Shown: positions 28,518 through 39,227, numbered from the stretch's first letter. The stretch is 46,455 bases of DNA from an uncultured Burkholderiales bacterium (GCA_903844775.1 CAIMUZ010000089.1:1-46455); one strand, 5' to 3'. Translations and numbers: made by a program. The notes: generated by a model not told the origin, from the sequence alone.

Positions 28518-29087
28518 GTGAAAAGCAAGCCAATGCAAAATAAAACTGTCCTTATATTACCTGGCCGGATGGGAAGTGGGCCCTTACATTGGCAAAGTTT
28601 ATGGGCTCAACAATTTGGCGATACCGTGGTTGAACAGCACGATTGGATGCGACCCCTCAGAGGCGATTGGCTGGCGCGATTGGAAGAGGTGCTTGCTGAT
28701 CTAAGCGCCCCCGTTTACTTGGTCGCGCACAGTTTGGGTTGCATTCAGGTCGCTGCCTGGGCGGGCATTTCTACGAACACCCACAAAGTCAAAGGCGCGC
28801 TTTTGGTGGCGCCCGCAGACATTGAGGCGCCTCATTCGGCCGATGTTTTATCAAGTTGGCGGCCTATCGAAATGAAGCCGCTGCCGTTTCGTGCGTGCGT
28901 GGCGGCAAGCCAAAATGATCCTTTTTGCGCAACAGAGAGAGCGCAGGACTTTGCAAAAGCATGGCACGCCAATTTGATCCACGTGGGATCCATTGGGCAT
29001 GTGAATGCAGACTCTCAGTTAGGCGATTGGCCGGAAGGCCGCGCTGTGTTGAATGATTTCATGAAAGAAAAAGAAGATGGTCACTAA
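28518..29087 (+). CDS. RBBP9/YdeN family alpha/beta hydrolase
   Basis: 189 aa; 'LILPGRMGSGPLHWQSLWAQQFGD', 'VYLVAHSLGCIQVAAWA', 'GSIGHVNADSQLGDWPEG'. Overlaps parB by 11 bp. Confidence 0.92.
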   Translation: MKSKPMQNKTVLILPGRMGSGPLHWQSLWAQQFGDTVVEQHDWMRPLRGDWLARLEEVLADLSAPVYLVAHSLGCIQVAAWAGISTNTHKVKGALLVAPADIEAPHSADVLSSWRPIEMKPLPFRACVAASQNDPFCATERAQDFAKAWHANLIHVGSIGHVNADSQLGDWPEGRAVLNDFMKEKEDGH

Positions 29088-30003
29088 AAAACCGAAAGGT
29101 CTGGGTCGTGGGCTTGAAGCTCTTTTGGGGCCCAAAGTTCAAAGCGAAGCCAGCTCGCCTCAAGCGGTTGAAGCGGCAGCCAACCGCACGCCCTCCACAT
29201 TGGCCTTGAGTGAGTTGGTGCCTGGCATGTATCAACCGCGAACACGGATGGACGAAGGCGCGCTGTATGAGTTGGCAGAGTCCATCAAAGCCCAGGGCAT
29301 CATGCAACCTATTTTGGTTCGCAAGTTGAGTGATGGTCCCAACACGGGCAAATATGAAATCATTGCTGGCGAAAGACGATTCCGTGCTTCGCGTTTGGCA
29401 GGTTTGAATGAAGTTCCCGTGTTGGTTCGGGACGTGCCCAACGAGGCTGCGGCAGCGATGGCCTTGATTGAAAACATTCAGCGTGAAGACCTCAACCCGC
29501 TCGAGGAGGCCCATGGCCTTCAGCGCTTGATCAAGGAGTTTGGCTTAACGCATGAAACGGCGGCGCAAGCGGTTGGACGCTCAAGGAGTGCGGCCAGCAA
29601 TTTGTTGCGCCTGCTCAATTTGGCAGAGCCCGTGCAGACCATGTTGATGGCCGGTGACATTGACATGGGCCACGCGCGCGCGCTTTTGGGGCTTGAAAAA
29701 GCGGCTCAAATTACGGCGGCAAATCAGATCAGCGCCAAAAAAATGTCGGTACGCGAAGCAGAAAGCTTGGTCAAAAAACTGAGCGCTGAATTTTCTTTAG
29801 TTCAACAAAAACCTAAAAAAGAAAAATCACGCGATATCAAACGCGTGGAAGAAGAGCTTTCGGATTTGCTCACGGCCGAGGTCGAAGTGCGAATTAAAAA
29901 ACGAGTGAAACGTCACGGGCGGTTTGAGGAAATGGGGGAGCTGTCTATTCAATTTGGATCGCTTGATGAACTCAATGGACTCATCGACCGACTTCGCAAT
30001 TAA
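29077..30003 (+). CDS. parB: ParB/Spo0J/Noc family partition protein
   Basis: 308 aa; 'KPKGLGRGLEALLGPK', 'YEIIAGERRFRASRLAGL', 'ALIENIQREDLNPLEEAHGLQRL'. Confidence 0.97.
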   Translation: MVTKKPKGLGRGLEALLGPKVQSEASSPQAVEAAANRTPSTLALSELVPGMYQPRTRMDEGALYELAESIKAQGIMQPILVRKLSDGPNTGKYEIIAGERRFRASRLAGLNEVPVLVRDVPNEAAAAMALIENIQREDLNPLEEAHGLQRLIKEFGLTHETAAQAVGRSRSAASNLLRLLNLAEPVQTMLMAGDIDMGHARALLGLEKAAQITAANQISAKKMSVREAESLVKKLSAEFSLVQQKPKKEKSRDIKRVEEELSDLLTAEVEVRIKKRVKRHGRFEEMGELSIQFGSLDELNGLIDRLRN

Positions 30004-30014
30004 CAAGACAGCGG

Positions 30015-30041
30015 AAAAAAAGGGCCTCAGGCCCTTTTTTT
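30015..30041. terminator. Bidirectional rho-independent terminator between convergent parB and FAD-linked oxidase
   Basis: AAAAAAAGGGCC-TCA-GGCCCTTTTTTT: GC stem flanked by A and T tracts; the oxidase stop codon lies in the T tract. Confidence 0.9.
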
Positions 30042-31464
30042 AATGAAAGATTTTCCCGGGATTCATGATGTTGTGAGGATCAAGTGCCTGCTTGATGGTT
30101 CGCATCATGTTGACGGCGCCGTCGCCTGCCTCCGTCACCAAGAAGTCCATCTTGTGCAAACCAATGCCGTGCTCACCGGTGCAGGTGCCGCCCAAACGCA
30201 AGGCTCGACTGACCAGTTTGTAGTTGAGGTCTTCAGCAACTTCTCGCTCTTTTGGGATGTCGGGATTGATCAAATAACCGAAGTGAAAGTTACCATCGCC
30301 TACGTGGCCGACCAAGAAATAGGGAAGTCCGCTGGCATCTGTTTCTGTAATTGAATCCAGTAGACAATCTGCCAGCTTGCTAATGGGAACGCAGGTGTCG
30401 GTGCTAATGGCGCGGCAGCCCGGCTTGCTTTGAAGCGCTGCAAAGTAGGCGTTGTGACGGGCGGTCCATAAGCGCGTGCGCTCTTCTGGCGTGGTGGCCC
30501 ATTCAAAGGCATTTCCGCCGTATTCGCTGGCAATTTCTTGCACAGTTTCTGCTTGCTCTTTAACACCCGTCGGCGACCCATGAAACTCCATCAACAACAT
30601 GGGCTCTTCGCGAAGTCCAAGCTTGGCGTATGCGTTGACCATGCGCACGGCGTTGTGATCTATCAACTCAACACGCGCAATGGGCACACCCAATTGAATG
30701 ATTTGAATCACCGTTTGAACCGCGGCCTCAATACTGGGAAAAGAGCAAATGGCAGCAGAAATTGCTTCAGGCAAGGGATAGAGGCGAACCGTGACTTCGG
30801 TCAGTACGCCCAAAGTACCTTCGCTGCCGACAAACAAACGCGTTAGGTCATAACCGGCGCTGGATTTTTTAGCACGTGTGCCCGTGCGAATGACTTCACC
30901 AGAAGCAGTGACCACTTCAAGTGCCAAAACATTTTCACGCATGGTGCCATAGCGAACAGCGTTGGTACCACTCGCACGTGTCGCACTCATGCCCCCAAGG
31001 GTGGCGTCTGCTCCGGGGTCAATGGGGAAAAACAAGCCAGTTGATTTAATTTCTTCATTCAACTGTTTGCGCGTGACGCCGGGTTGAACCGTGACCGTCA
31101 GATCTTCTGCATTGATCGACAAGACCTTGTTCATGCGCGTGAGGTCAATGCTGATGCCCCCTTGAACCGCTAACAAGTGACCTTCCAAGGAGGAGCCCAC
31201 ACCAAATGGAATCACGGGGACCTTGAAATCGCTGGCCAATTTAACAGCGTCTGACACGTCTTTCGTGGACTCTGCAAAGACAACCGCAGACGGGGGTGGA
31301 ACCGGCGCAAAAGCAGACTCGTCACGGCCGTGTTGTTCACGTATAACGAGTGCGGTAGAGCAATTCTCGCCAAAGCGGGTTTTTAAGGCGTCTAAAAATG
31401 CCTGAGGAACAGAGCGAGCCTGGACGACTGGCGCTAAATGGGCCGCATGGGTAGGTGCATTCAA
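30040..31464 (-). CDS. FAD-binding oxidase (D-lactate/glycolate dehydrogenase-like)
   Basis: 474 aa; 'VPVIPFGVGSSLEGHLLAVQGGISIDLTRMN', 'VGHVGDGNFHFGYLINP', 'GTCTGEHGIGLHKM'. Confidence 0.94.
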   Translation of the reverse strand: MNAPTHAAHLAPVVQARSVPQAFLDALKTRFGENCSTALVIREQHGRDESAFAPVPPPSAVVFAESTKDVSDAVKLASDFKVPVIPFGVGSSLEGHLLAVQGGISIDLTRMNKVLSINAEDLTVTVQPGVTRKQLNEEIKSTGLFFPIDPGADATLGGMSATRASGTNAVRYGTMRENVLALEVVTASGEVIRTGTRAKKSSAGYDLTRLFVGSEGTLGVLTEVTVRLYPLPEAISAAICSFPSIEAAVQTVIQIIQLGVPIARVELIDHNAVRMVNAYAKLGLREEPMLLMEFHGSPTGVKEQAETVQEIASEYGGNAFEWATTPEERTRLWTARHNAYFAALQSKPGCRAISTDTCVPISKLADCLLDSITETDASGLPYFLVGHVGDGNFHFGYLINPDIPKEREVAEDLNYKLVSRALRLGGTCTGEHGIGLHKMDFLVTEAGDGAVNMMRTIKQALDPHNIMNPGKIFH

Positions 31465-31622
31465 GATTTGGCTCCTGGTGAAGGCTGCGTGGGGTCATTC
31501 ATCTGTTGGTTGCAAGTCGCTTTGGTGAATCTAGGCAAGCGAAATGTGGCCAAACTCGGTCAAAATCGTAGTTTACGCTGAGACCTCCATTTTTGCATTC
31601 GTCTCAGTACAGGGGAAACACC

Positions 31623-32177
31623 ATGGGTAACCGGCTTACACAAATTGCAACCAGAACCGGTGACGAGGGCACAACCGGCTTGGGCAACAACCAGCGCGTG
31701 TCTAAGAACAGTTTGCGCGTTCACGCCATGGGCGATGTGGACGAGCTGAACTCCAACATCGGCCTTCTACTCTGTGAAACCATGCCAGAGGACGTTCGGG
31801 CCCTGTTGGTCGAGGTGCAGCACCAACTTTTCAATTTGGGCGGTGAGTTGTCAATTCCGGGCTTTGAGCTTTTAAAGCAAGAGGCCCTTCTGGTTCTAGA
31901 CCAGGCGCTTGAAAAATACAACGCGCACCTTCCAAAACTTGAAGAGTTCATTTTGCCCGCAGGGACCCGCGCCGCTTCACTGGCCCATGTCTGCCGCACC
32001 GTCGCAAGGCGCGCCGAAAGAGCGTGCGTTGCCCTGGGCAATGAAGAAGCTTTGAATGAAACACCGCGGCAATACTTAAACCGCCTTTCTGACTTGATGT
32101 TTGTGCTCTCACGGGTGCTTAACCGCATGGACGGCGGCAAGGATGTTTATTGGCAAAGTGAACGCATGAAGAAATGA
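31623..32177 (+). CDS. Cob(I)yrinic acid a,c-diamide adenosyltransferase (PduO type)
   Basis: MGNRLTQIATRTGDEGTTGLGNNQRVSK...; 'DVDELNSNIGLLL', 'CRTVARRAERACVAL'. ORF-track start shortened to ATG 31623. Confidence 0.95.
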   Translation: MGNRLTQIATRTGDEGTTGLGNNQRVSKNSLRVHAMGDVDELNSNIGLLLCETMPEDVRALLVEVQHQLFNLGGELSIPGFELLKQEALLVLDQALEKYNAHLPKLEEFILPAGTRAASLAHVCRTVARRAERACVALGNEEALNETPRQYLNRLSDLMFVLSRVLNRMDGGKDVYWQSERMKK

Positions 32178-34372
32178 ATACTCGCCTTAATCCCTCCTTG
32201 TCGCCCTATCATCGGACCCTTGATGAACTGCCAAAGCAGGCCCCCAAGGCGCCGTTCGATCATGTGCCACAAATACGGCTGTATCAAAATTGGTTAAAGC
32301 AAAGTCGCGGCCTGTCGTTTGACCAGTATGACGCCTTGAGACAATGGTCAATTACCGACCTGGATGCCTTTTGGCAAAGCATCTGGGACTACTTTGATTT
32401 ACGTTCACCAACGCCGCACTCCGCAGTGTTGGCAAAGAATGCAATGCCCGGCGCGGTTTGGTTTCCGGGTGCGCAAGTCAACTATGCGAGCCAAATATTC
32501 AGGCATGTTGACCCCGCGCATGCCGCTGGCTTTCCCGCGTTGATTGCGCAGAATGAGCAAGGCTTGCGACAAGAGATTTCATGGCCAGAGCTCAAACGTC
32601 AAGTGGCGTCGTTGGCCTTGCACTTAAAGGCGCAGGGCCTTCAGCCGGGGGACCGGGTTGCCGCCTACTTGCCAAACATTCCCGAGGCAATGGTTGCCTT
32701 TTTGGCCACCATCAGCTTGGGCGGTGTTTGGAGCATCTGCGCGCCCGACATGGGGACCTTGGCGGTATTGGATCGTTTCAAACAAATTGAGCCCAAAATT
32801 TTGATTGCGTGTGATGGCGTGACCTACGGAGGCAAGGACTACGACCGGATGGGCGTGGTGCAAGAATTGAAAGACGCGTTGCCGTCTGTAGAGCATGTCA
32901 TCGTGCACCACAATTTAGGCGTGGCGGACTTGGCCAGCAATGATGTGGCGGCCTCGATGCAACTGTCGAAAACCACGGCCAGGCACGGCGATGAGGTGGA
33001 CGCATTTGAGCCTATGTCCTTGCCCTTTGATCACCCTTTATGGATTGTTTATTCCAGCGGCACAACAGGCTTGCCCAAACCCATTGTGCATGGCCATGGC
33101 GGCACCTTGATTGTCGCAATGGCACTCAAGGTCTTACACAACGATATTGGTTGTAGCTATCACCCCAACACGTGGGGTGAGCGCTTTCATTGGTACAGCT
33201 CAACAGGTTGGGTCATGTGGAATGCGCAAGTCGGCGGCTTGCTCAACGGCACCACGTGCGTTATTTATGACGGCAACCCCGGCGGTAGCAAAGACAACCC
33301 TGACTGGGGAACTCTGTGGCGTTTTGCAGCGGAAAACAAAGTGACATTTTTTGGCGCTGGCGCCGCATTTTTTGCCAACTGTCAAAAGTCGGGCATTGAC
33401 CTCATGCAGTGTGGCGACCTATCGCGTGTTCGTGCGCTGGGCACAACCGGTTCACCCTTATCACCAGAAACTCAAAACTGGGGCAACCAACAATTTAAAC
33501 GCATCCAAGCACACCACCAACACACGCCACATCTTCAGCGTGAGGCCGATGGCGATATTTGGTGGTGCAATATTTCAGGCGGGACCGATTTTTGTGGCGC
33601 GTTTGTTGGCGGCAATCGAGAGCTACCGCAAGAGCTCGGCGTGATGCAGTGCAGATTTTTAGGTTGTGCCGTTGAGGCCTGGAATGAAGCTGGTGAGCCC
33701 GTTCACGCTGAGGTGGGAGAACTGGTCTGCACGCAACCCATTCCATCCATGCCTCTGTATTTTTGGAATGACGCTCAAAACGCACGCTACCTGGCCAGTT
33801 ATTTTGAAATGTATCCACCAGGGCATGGTCGTCAACCCGGTGGCGGCAACACCGACGCTTCTCGGGGCGGTGTTTGGCGGCACGGCGATTGGCTGCGAAT
33901 TGGTGCACCCGATCAAGGGCGTGACGGCGGTCAGGGATGCGTGATTTTTGGCAGAAGCGATGCCACCATCAATCGGCATGGATTGCGAATGGGCACCAGT
34001 GAGCTTTACAGCGCCGTCGAAGCCTTGCCAGAAGTCTTGGACAGCATGGTGGTTGATTTGGAATATTTGGGCCGTGAAAGTTACATGCCCTTGTTTGTTG
34101 TTTTAAAGCCTGGACTTGCGCTTAACGATGACGTTAAAAACAAATTGAACAGCGCCATCAAAACAGCACTGAGTCCGCGCTTTGTGCCCAATGAAATTTT
34201 TCAAGTCGCAGAAATTCCGCGCACCTTGTCGGGAAAAAAACAAGAGTTGCCCATCAAGAAACTCATGTTGGGCCAAGCTTTGGAAAAAGTGGTCAACAAG
34301 GATGCAATGGCCAACCCAGCCTGTTTAGATTGGTATGTTGAACTCGCCCAGAAGCATCTGGCCCGCAGTTAA
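32174..34372 (+). CDS. Acetoacetate--CoA ligase (acetoacetyl-CoA synthetase)
   Basis: 732 aa; '[13 protein letters not shown]', '[21 protein letters not shown]', '[24 protein letters not shown]'. Confidence 0.95.
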   Translation: MNTRLNPSLSPYHRTLDELPKQAPKAPFDHVPQIRLYQNWLKQSRGLSFDQYDALRQWSITDLDAFWQSIWDYFDLRSPTPHSAVLAKNAMPGAVWFPGAQVNYASQIFRHVDPAHAAGFPALIAQNEQGLRQEISWPELKRQVASLALHLKAQGLQPGDRVAAYLPNIPEAMVAFLATISLGGVWSICAPDMGTLAVLDRFKQIEPKILIACDGVTYGGKDYDRMGVVQELKDALPSVEHVIVHHNLGVADLASNDVAASMQLSKTTARHGDEVDAFEPMSLPFDHPLWIVYSSGTTGLPKPIVHGHGGTLIVAMALKVLHNDIGCSYHPNTWGERFHWYSSTGWVMWNAQVGGLLNGTTCVIYDGNPGGSKDNPDWGTLWRFAAENKVTFFGAGAAFFANCQKSGIDLMQCGDLSRVRALGTTGSPLSPETQNWGNQQFKRIQAHHQHTPHLQREADGDIWWCNISGGTDFCGAFVGGNRELPQELGVMQCRFLGCAVEAWNEAGEPVHAEVGELVCTQPIPSMPLYFWNDAQNARYLASYFEMYPPGHGRQPGGGNTDASRGGVWRHGDWLRIGAPDQGRDGGQGCVIFGRSDATINRHGLRMGTSELYSAVEALPEVLDSMVVDLEYLGRESYMPLFVVLKPGLALNDDVKNKLNSAIKTALSPRFVPNEIFQVAEIPRTLSGKKQELPIKKLMLGQALEKVVNKDAMANPACLDWYVELAQKHLARS

Positions 34373-35352
34373 TTTTTGTGCAAGTCGGCATTCAAGCTGC
34401 CCCAGCTTTCAGTGCGAGGGATGGCTTGAACAGCACCACTTTGTGAATCGCGGCGGAACAAAATGCCATTCTGACCTGACAAGTCACGCGCCTTCACAAC
34501 GCTGCCGTCTGGCATTTTGACGCGCGTACCGCCAGTGACGTAGCAGCCAGCTTCTACAACGCAGTCATCGCCCAACGAAATGCCAATGCCTGAGTTAGCG
34601 CCTAGCAAGCAACGCTTGCCAATCGAGATGACTTCTTTGCCGCCACCCGACAAAGTGCCCATGATGGATGCGCCACCGCCAACATCACTTTGGTCGTCAA
34701 CCAGTACGCCTGCGCTGATGCGGCCTTCAACCATCGATGCGCCCAAGGTGCCCGCATTGAAGTTACAGAAACCTTCGTGCATGACGGTGGTGCCAGATGC
34801 TAAATGGGCGCCCAATCGAACACGGTCAACGTTGGCAATGCGAACGCCAGAAGGCACCACGTAGTCAGTCATGTAGGGGAATTTATCGATGGCTTTGACA
34901 TCCAGCACAACGCGCGCCGCTCTTGCGCGCAGACGGGCAGATTCCAATTGGTCGAGTTGGCAAGGCCCCATCGATGTCCATGCTAGATTGGCCAGCATGC
35001 CAAAGATGCCGGTCAAGTTGGCTTGGTGCGGCTTCACCAAGCGGTGGCTGAGCAAGTGCAAACGTAAAAAAACGTCGTGAGTGTCTTTGGCCGGCTCGGC
35101 CAAAGTTGTAATGCTGGTTTTGACGGCGACCACGTTCACACCGCGCAATTCACAGGGGCCAGTGGCTTTCAAAAAAGACTCGCCCAGATGGGCTTTGGCC
35201 TCAGCCTCACTCAAGATTTGGGTGCCGGTTTCTTGAAGACCTTCGGCCAACTGAGGCGCGGGGTACCAAGTGTCTAAGATGGAACCATCTTTGGCCAAAG
35301 TGGCCAAGCCATAGGCAACAGCGCCGCTTTGAATCATGGGTGGAGTTTGCAT
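34369..35352 (-). CDS. dapD: 2,3,4,5-tetrahydropyridine-2,6-dicarboxylate N-succinyltransferase, long-form DapD
   Basis: 327 aa; hexapeptide-repeat C-terminus '[92 protein letters not shown]'. Confidence 0.92.
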   Translation of the reverse strand: MQTPPMIQSGAVAYGLATLAKDGSILDTWYPAPQLAEGLQETGTQILSEAEAKAHLGESFLKATGPCELRGVNVVAVKTSITTLAEPAKDTHDVFLRLHLLSHRLVKPHQANLTGIFGMLANLAWTSMGPCQLDQLESARLRARAARVVLDVKAIDKFPYMTDYVVPSGVRIANVDRVRLGAHLASGTTVMHEGFCNFNAGTLGASMVEGRISAGVLVDDQSDVGGGASIMGTLSGGGKEVISIGKRCLLGANSGIGISLGDDCVVEAGCYVTGGTRVKMPDGSVVKARDLSGQNGILFRRDSQSGAVQAIPRTESWGSLNADLHKN

Positions 35353-35410
35353 GTTTGGGGTGTAAAAAATTCAAAAATGAGATTATCGGGCTTTGTCAAG
35401 AACCTTGCAT

Positions 35411-36499
35411 TTATTGCAAGTCGGAGAGCTTGATATTTTCTTTGAGAAGCCATTCCCCTTGTGTACTTTGAAAGCCCAGTTGCACCTGCCTCTTTTGCCA
35501 ATCAATATCGATCAAGGCAAAGTGATTCTGCGTGACCAAACTCCCTAGGCGGTTGGGGCCGGCTTCTTTTGCATCAGACCATGCATGTGTCATGCCGCTA
35601 GAAGTGAGCTCAAACAAGGGGTAGCCTTGACTTGGCACGCTTTTGTAAACAGCACCGATGTGCCGGTCACCTGACAGAAATACCACGCCGTTTGCTTTCG
35701 TGGCTATCAGAAGTCGACGCAACTTCTCTTGCTCTAATGGAAAGTTATGCCAACCTTCCCATCCATGTCCTTCTACGACGACTTGTACGCCGGAGACAAT
35801 GAAGCGAACATCTGCCGGCTGCTTCAATTGGGCCTCAAGCCACTGCCACTGTGCATCGCCCAGCATTGTTTTTTGAGGGGCTGTATCGGCAACATAACGT
35901 TCTTTGCCGGGCGCGTCTCGTTGATCGGTAACGCGAGGACGAGAACGAAACCAGCGCGCGTCTAACAAAATGATTTGTACGCGTTGTCCTGGCGGGCCAA
36001 AAGCCACGGCGTGATAAAGCCCCTCCCGGTTTCGGCGTGGGTCGTCTTCGGGCAGGCGCCAAAAGTCCATGAATGCATTCTTCGCAGCTTGCTTGTGAGG
36101 AAACTCGGCACCGCCATCGTTCAGCCCCATGTCGTGGTCGTCCCAGATGGCCACGTGTGGAACCTGTTGGCGCAGCTTGGCAAAGCCCGCTTGAGCCGAT
36201 TGTGTGGCGTAGGCATTTTCTAAGTTGGCGAGCAGCCAGGGTTGGCGACTCGCGTAGACGTTGTCACCCCCAAAAATAAACAGGTCAGGCTTGGCGGCCA
36301 AAATCGGCGTCCAAATGGGTTGCGCTTTGTTTTGATCAAGGCATGACCCAAAGGCAATTCTTTGAATTTGCTTTGGCCAGTCGGGAAGCGCCGCGGCCGA
36401 TGCCGCGCTTTGTTGGAGCGAAACGCCGCCTGCGCAACCGACGACCCCCGAAAAAAGGGCGGTTAAGCTGGCGGTTTTGAGCAATTGGCGACGGTCCAT
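35411..36499 (-). CDS. PhoD-like alkaline phosphatase/phosphodiesterase
   Basis: Start set to ATG 36499 (MDRRQLLKTASLTALFSGVVGCAGG, exported N-terminus); 'AFGSCLDQNKAQPIWTPILAAKPDLFIFGGDNVYA', 'AIWDDHDMGLNDGG', 'VFLSGDRHIG'. Confidence 0.93.
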   Translation of the reverse strand: MDRRQLLKTASLTALFSGVVGCAGGVSLQQSAASAAALPDWPKQIQRIAFGSCLDQNKAQPIWTPILAAKPDLFIFGGDNVYASRQPWLLANLENAYATQSAQAGFAKLRQQVPHVAIWDDHDMGLNDGGAEFPHKQAAKNAFMDFWRLPEDDPRRNREGLYHAVAFGPPGQRVQIILLDARWFRSRPRVTDQRDAPGKERYVADTAPQKTMLGDAQWQWLEAQLKQPADVRFIVSGVQVVVEGHGWEGWHNFPLEQEKLRRLLIATKANGVVFLSGDRHIGAVYKSVPSQGYPLFELTSSGMTHAWSDAKEAGPNRLGSLVTQNHFALIDIDWQKRQVQLGFQSTQGEWLLKENIKLSDLQ

Positions 36500-36605
36500 G
36501 GGGAAGTTCCTGTTGGCCAAAGAAGGCAAGAGCATGAAGGTAAACGTGTAGGATATTTTATGACCCAACAGTTCATTTGCGCAGATCAATCGTTAAAATC
36601 AGAAC

Positions 36606-37274
36606 ATGACCTCCCCTACTGAGACCGTCAAAAAATCATTCAAAGCACAAATGCTGGATGCCAGAGAACTGGCCATCACCGCATCCGTGAATCGACTACT
36701 TTCTGAAAAAGGTTTCGATGCCATGACAGTGGATGAAGTGGCCGCAGAGGTTGGGATTGCCAAAGCCAGCTTGTACAAACACTTCAGCAGCAAGGAGCAA
36801 TTGGCGTGTGCGGCCATGGTGCAGGCCATGCAAAAGGCGCAAGCATTTTTAGAAGCGCTCGACAAACAAGTTGGGCCTGACACAGCCATCGACCAGGATC
36901 TAACGGCCGGCAATACGGCCCTGCACAAGCTCATGGCCTCAACACGCTGGACCCTTCAGTTGAAACTGGCAGGAGAAATGCCAACACTGCCGAGCCAGAA
37001 TTCCAGTTTGCGCGCCACCCTGATGGCCAGTCGCCCCTACATGGACGGCCTCATGAAAGTGAGTGACTTATTGGGGGGGTGGATTGTTCAAGCCCAGAAA
37101 GACGGCGCCATCAATCCTGCGCTGCCCCCCATTGCCGTTTTGTACACCCTCTTTGCAAGAGCATGCGACCCCGTGGTTGAGTTTTTGAAGATGAGTGAAC
37201 TTCACACCGATGAAGAAATCGTTGAGATGGTGATGACCACTTGTTTTGCGGGCCTGAATGCCCGAAACAATTAG
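36606..37274 (+). CDS. TetR/AcrR family transcriptional regulator
   Basis: 222 aa; HTH 'ITASVNRLLSEKGFDAMTVDEVAAEVGIAKASLYKHFSSKEQLACAAM'. Confidence 0.95.
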   Translation: MTSPTETVKKSFKAQMLDARELAITASVNRLLSEKGFDAMTVDEVAAEVGIAKASLYKHFSSKEQLACAAMVQAMQKAQAFLEALDKQVGPDTAIDQDLTAGNTALHKLMASTRWTLQLKLAGEMPTLPSQNSSLRATLMASRPYMDGLMKVSDLLGGWIVQAQKDGAINPALPPIAVLYTLFARACDPVVEFLKMSELHTDEEIVEMVMTTCFAGLNARNN

Positions 37275-37283
37275 TCGAGCGCC

Positions 37284-38111
37284 TTAAGTTTGAACGTGCA
37301 AAGTTTTCTGCGGATCAAAAGCCCGCTGCTCATTCTTTTTGGCGTAACCCAAGGGGTTGGCCACAACGCGACAACCATTGTGGACATAATCATGCGCGCA
37401 ATGCAAATGCCCGTGTAACCAGAGCGTTGCATGCGGCAACAAATGATCCAGTGCATTGCAAAACCCTGCGGTCCCGGGAGTAAGCCCATATCGAGGGTCT
37501 GCACTTTTGAGGCTTGGTGCAAAGTGTGTCACGACAACGGTGGGGCCCTCAAACGGCATTGACAGCGCCTTAGTTAACCAAGCTTGATCAGACAATGCCA
37601 GCGATCTCACCGCATCCGATAAAAAAGGCGCGCCCTTGAAAAGAGTGCCGGTTTTTCGCAGATAGAAATCAGCGGCACGTTCGGCTTTTTCTCTGGCTTT
37701 AAGCTGCTGAGTCAATGCGCCAGATGTTGGCACAAGGGCTTCAAAATCACTCCACAAGGTGCAGCCCACAAAGCGCACGCCACAAAAAACTTCAACGCGC
37801 TGATGCAAGAAAGTAATTTGCAGTCGATCACACGTTTCTTTTAATCTCTCATGCGCCTCTTCAAAGTGCATGCCATCGTATTCATGGTTGCCGGGCACAA
37901 AGAAAACCGGCACAGGCCAAGCCCCTAAATCTTTGCGAGGCGAAAATCGCGCCAAGCCAAAGTCTGTGTCTTTTCGCGCGTGCAGCATGGAACCCGTTTG
38001 ATAGGAGCCGATGTCACCGGCCAGAATGAGGACCTGGGCCGAAGGAGAAACTTCAGGTACAAAATTCGGATGCGTTTCTAAGTGCAGATCAGACAGAAGT
38101 TGAAGATTCAT
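37284..38111 (-). CDS. Metallophosphoesterase
   Basis: Start set to MNLQLLSDLHLETHPNFVPEVSPSAQVLILAGDIG (38111); 'VPGNHEYDGM', 'LWLHGHLHCAHDY'. 4-bp overlap with the upstream LysR gene. Confidence 0.92.
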   Translation of the reverse strand: MNLQLLSDLHLETHPNFVPEVSPSAQVLILAGDIGSYQTGSMLHARKDTDFGLARFSPRKDLGAWPVPVFFVPGNHEYDGMHFEEAHERLKETCDRLQITFLHQRVEVFCGVRFVGCTLWSDFEALVPTSGALTQQLKAREKAERAADFYLRKTGTLFKGAPFLSDAVRSLALSDQAWLTKALSMPFEGPTVVVTHFAPSLKSADPRYGLTPGTAGFCNALDHLLPHATLWLHGHLHCAHDYVHNGCRVVANPLGYAKKNEQRAFDPQKTLHVQT

Positions 38112-39103
38112 GACAGCCGATCTTCCTTGAAAACCTCGTATGCAACGCTGAGTAATATTTTTCTTAACCAAATATGCCCACTTTGCGAATGCTGGCGCCG
38201 ATGCCACAGCGCATCGACATGAAGCGTGGGCACTTTAAAGGGCAGATCGCACATGAACAGCTCATTGGCAATGCCCGTGGTCGGTACAAAGTGCTTTGGT
38301 AACACGGTGATCAAATCAGAGTTGACCACAACGCGGCCCGCCGTGAAAAATTGATTCACGGTCATCACGACCCGCCGCTGCCTGCCGATGGAAGTCAAGG
38401 CCTCATCAATGAAGCCGTAGGGACGCCCCGAAAAACTCACGAGCAAGTGTCGTGCGTTGCAAAACGCATCGAGGCTGATATTTTTTTGGGCCAAGGGATG
38501 ACCGCGTCGCATGACACAAACATATTCGCCGTCATACAGCCGTTGGTGCTCAAAAGCCACGGCCTCGCCCGATTGTGCTTTGGCGGTCAGGTCGGACAAC
38601 ACAGCAGGAAAGTAACCCAATGCAAGATCGGCCACGCCCTCGTTGAGCATGCTGCGAGGGTCGCGGGTCGTCAGTGGCAGCACCCGAATCGACACCTGGG
38701 GCGCATGGTGTTCAAGTGCTTGGCCCAGGCCACCCATTAACTCGGCCGCAGTGGCATCGGCCATGGCCAAGACAAAGGCGTTGCGCGCTTCTTCGGGAAT
38801 GAATGGCTGGGGTACCAATGCAGATTGCAATTGGTCTAGAGCTTGTCGAACATGGGGCCAAAGCATTAAAGCAAAAGGTGTCGGCGTAATGCCGTGCCCT
38901 TCACGCCGGACCAAATCATCGCCCAGGGTTTCGCGCAGTCTGCGCAAGGCATTGCTTACTGCCGGCTGTGTGATCGACAAGTTGCGCGCGGCTTTGGTCA
39001 GGCTTTTTTCAGCCATGACCTCGTCAAAGACCCGAAGCAAGTTCAGGTCTAGCGTCCGGAAGTTGGTGTGAATGGGCTCAATCATTTCTGTTGTGAATGA
39101 CAA
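38108..39103 (-). CDS. LysR family transcriptional regulator
   Basis: 331 aa; 'LDLNLLRVFDEVMAEKSLTKAARNLSITQPAVSNALRRLRETLGDDLVRREG'. Confidence 0.95.
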   Translation of the reverse strand: MSFTTEMIEPIHTNFRTLDLNLLRVFDEVMAEKSLTKAARNLSITQPAVSNALRRLRETLGDDLVRREGHGITPTPFALMLWPHVRQALDQLQSALVPQPFIPEEARNAFVLAMADATAAELMGGLGQALEHHAPQVSIRVLPLTTRDPRSMLNEGVADLALGYFPAVLSDLTAKAQSGEAVAFEHQRLYDGEYVCVMRRGHPLAQKNISLDAFCNARHLLVSFSGRPYGFIDEALTSIGRQRRVVMTVNQFFTAGRVVVNSDLITVLPKHFVPTTGIANELFMCDLPFKVPTLHVDALWHRRQHSQSGHIWLRKILLSVAYEVFKEDRLS

Positions 39104-39148
39104 GCATCATGTATATAAAGTTGAATAACACTAGAGTAAACCCTAAGA

Positions 39149-39163
39149 TTGACACATGGTCAA
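39149..39163. promoter_or_regulatory. LysR-type operator candidate (T-N11-A dyad)
   Basis: TTGAC-ACATG-GTCAA, perfect 5-bp dyad with inner TGAC-N5-GTCA = T-N11-A, between the divergent LysR gene and the 39228 ORF. Confidence 0.5.
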
Positions 39164-39227
39164 GCCAAAAGTGGTTTTCACTTAAAGCTAAGACCCTTGA
39201 ATTCAATCTCATGATGAGGAAACCAAC

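Noticed and set aside
28976-28990. GATCCACGTGGGATC palindrome as a fourth parS
   Set aside because: Shares only the CACGTG core; flanking arms do not match TGTTTCACGTGAAACA.
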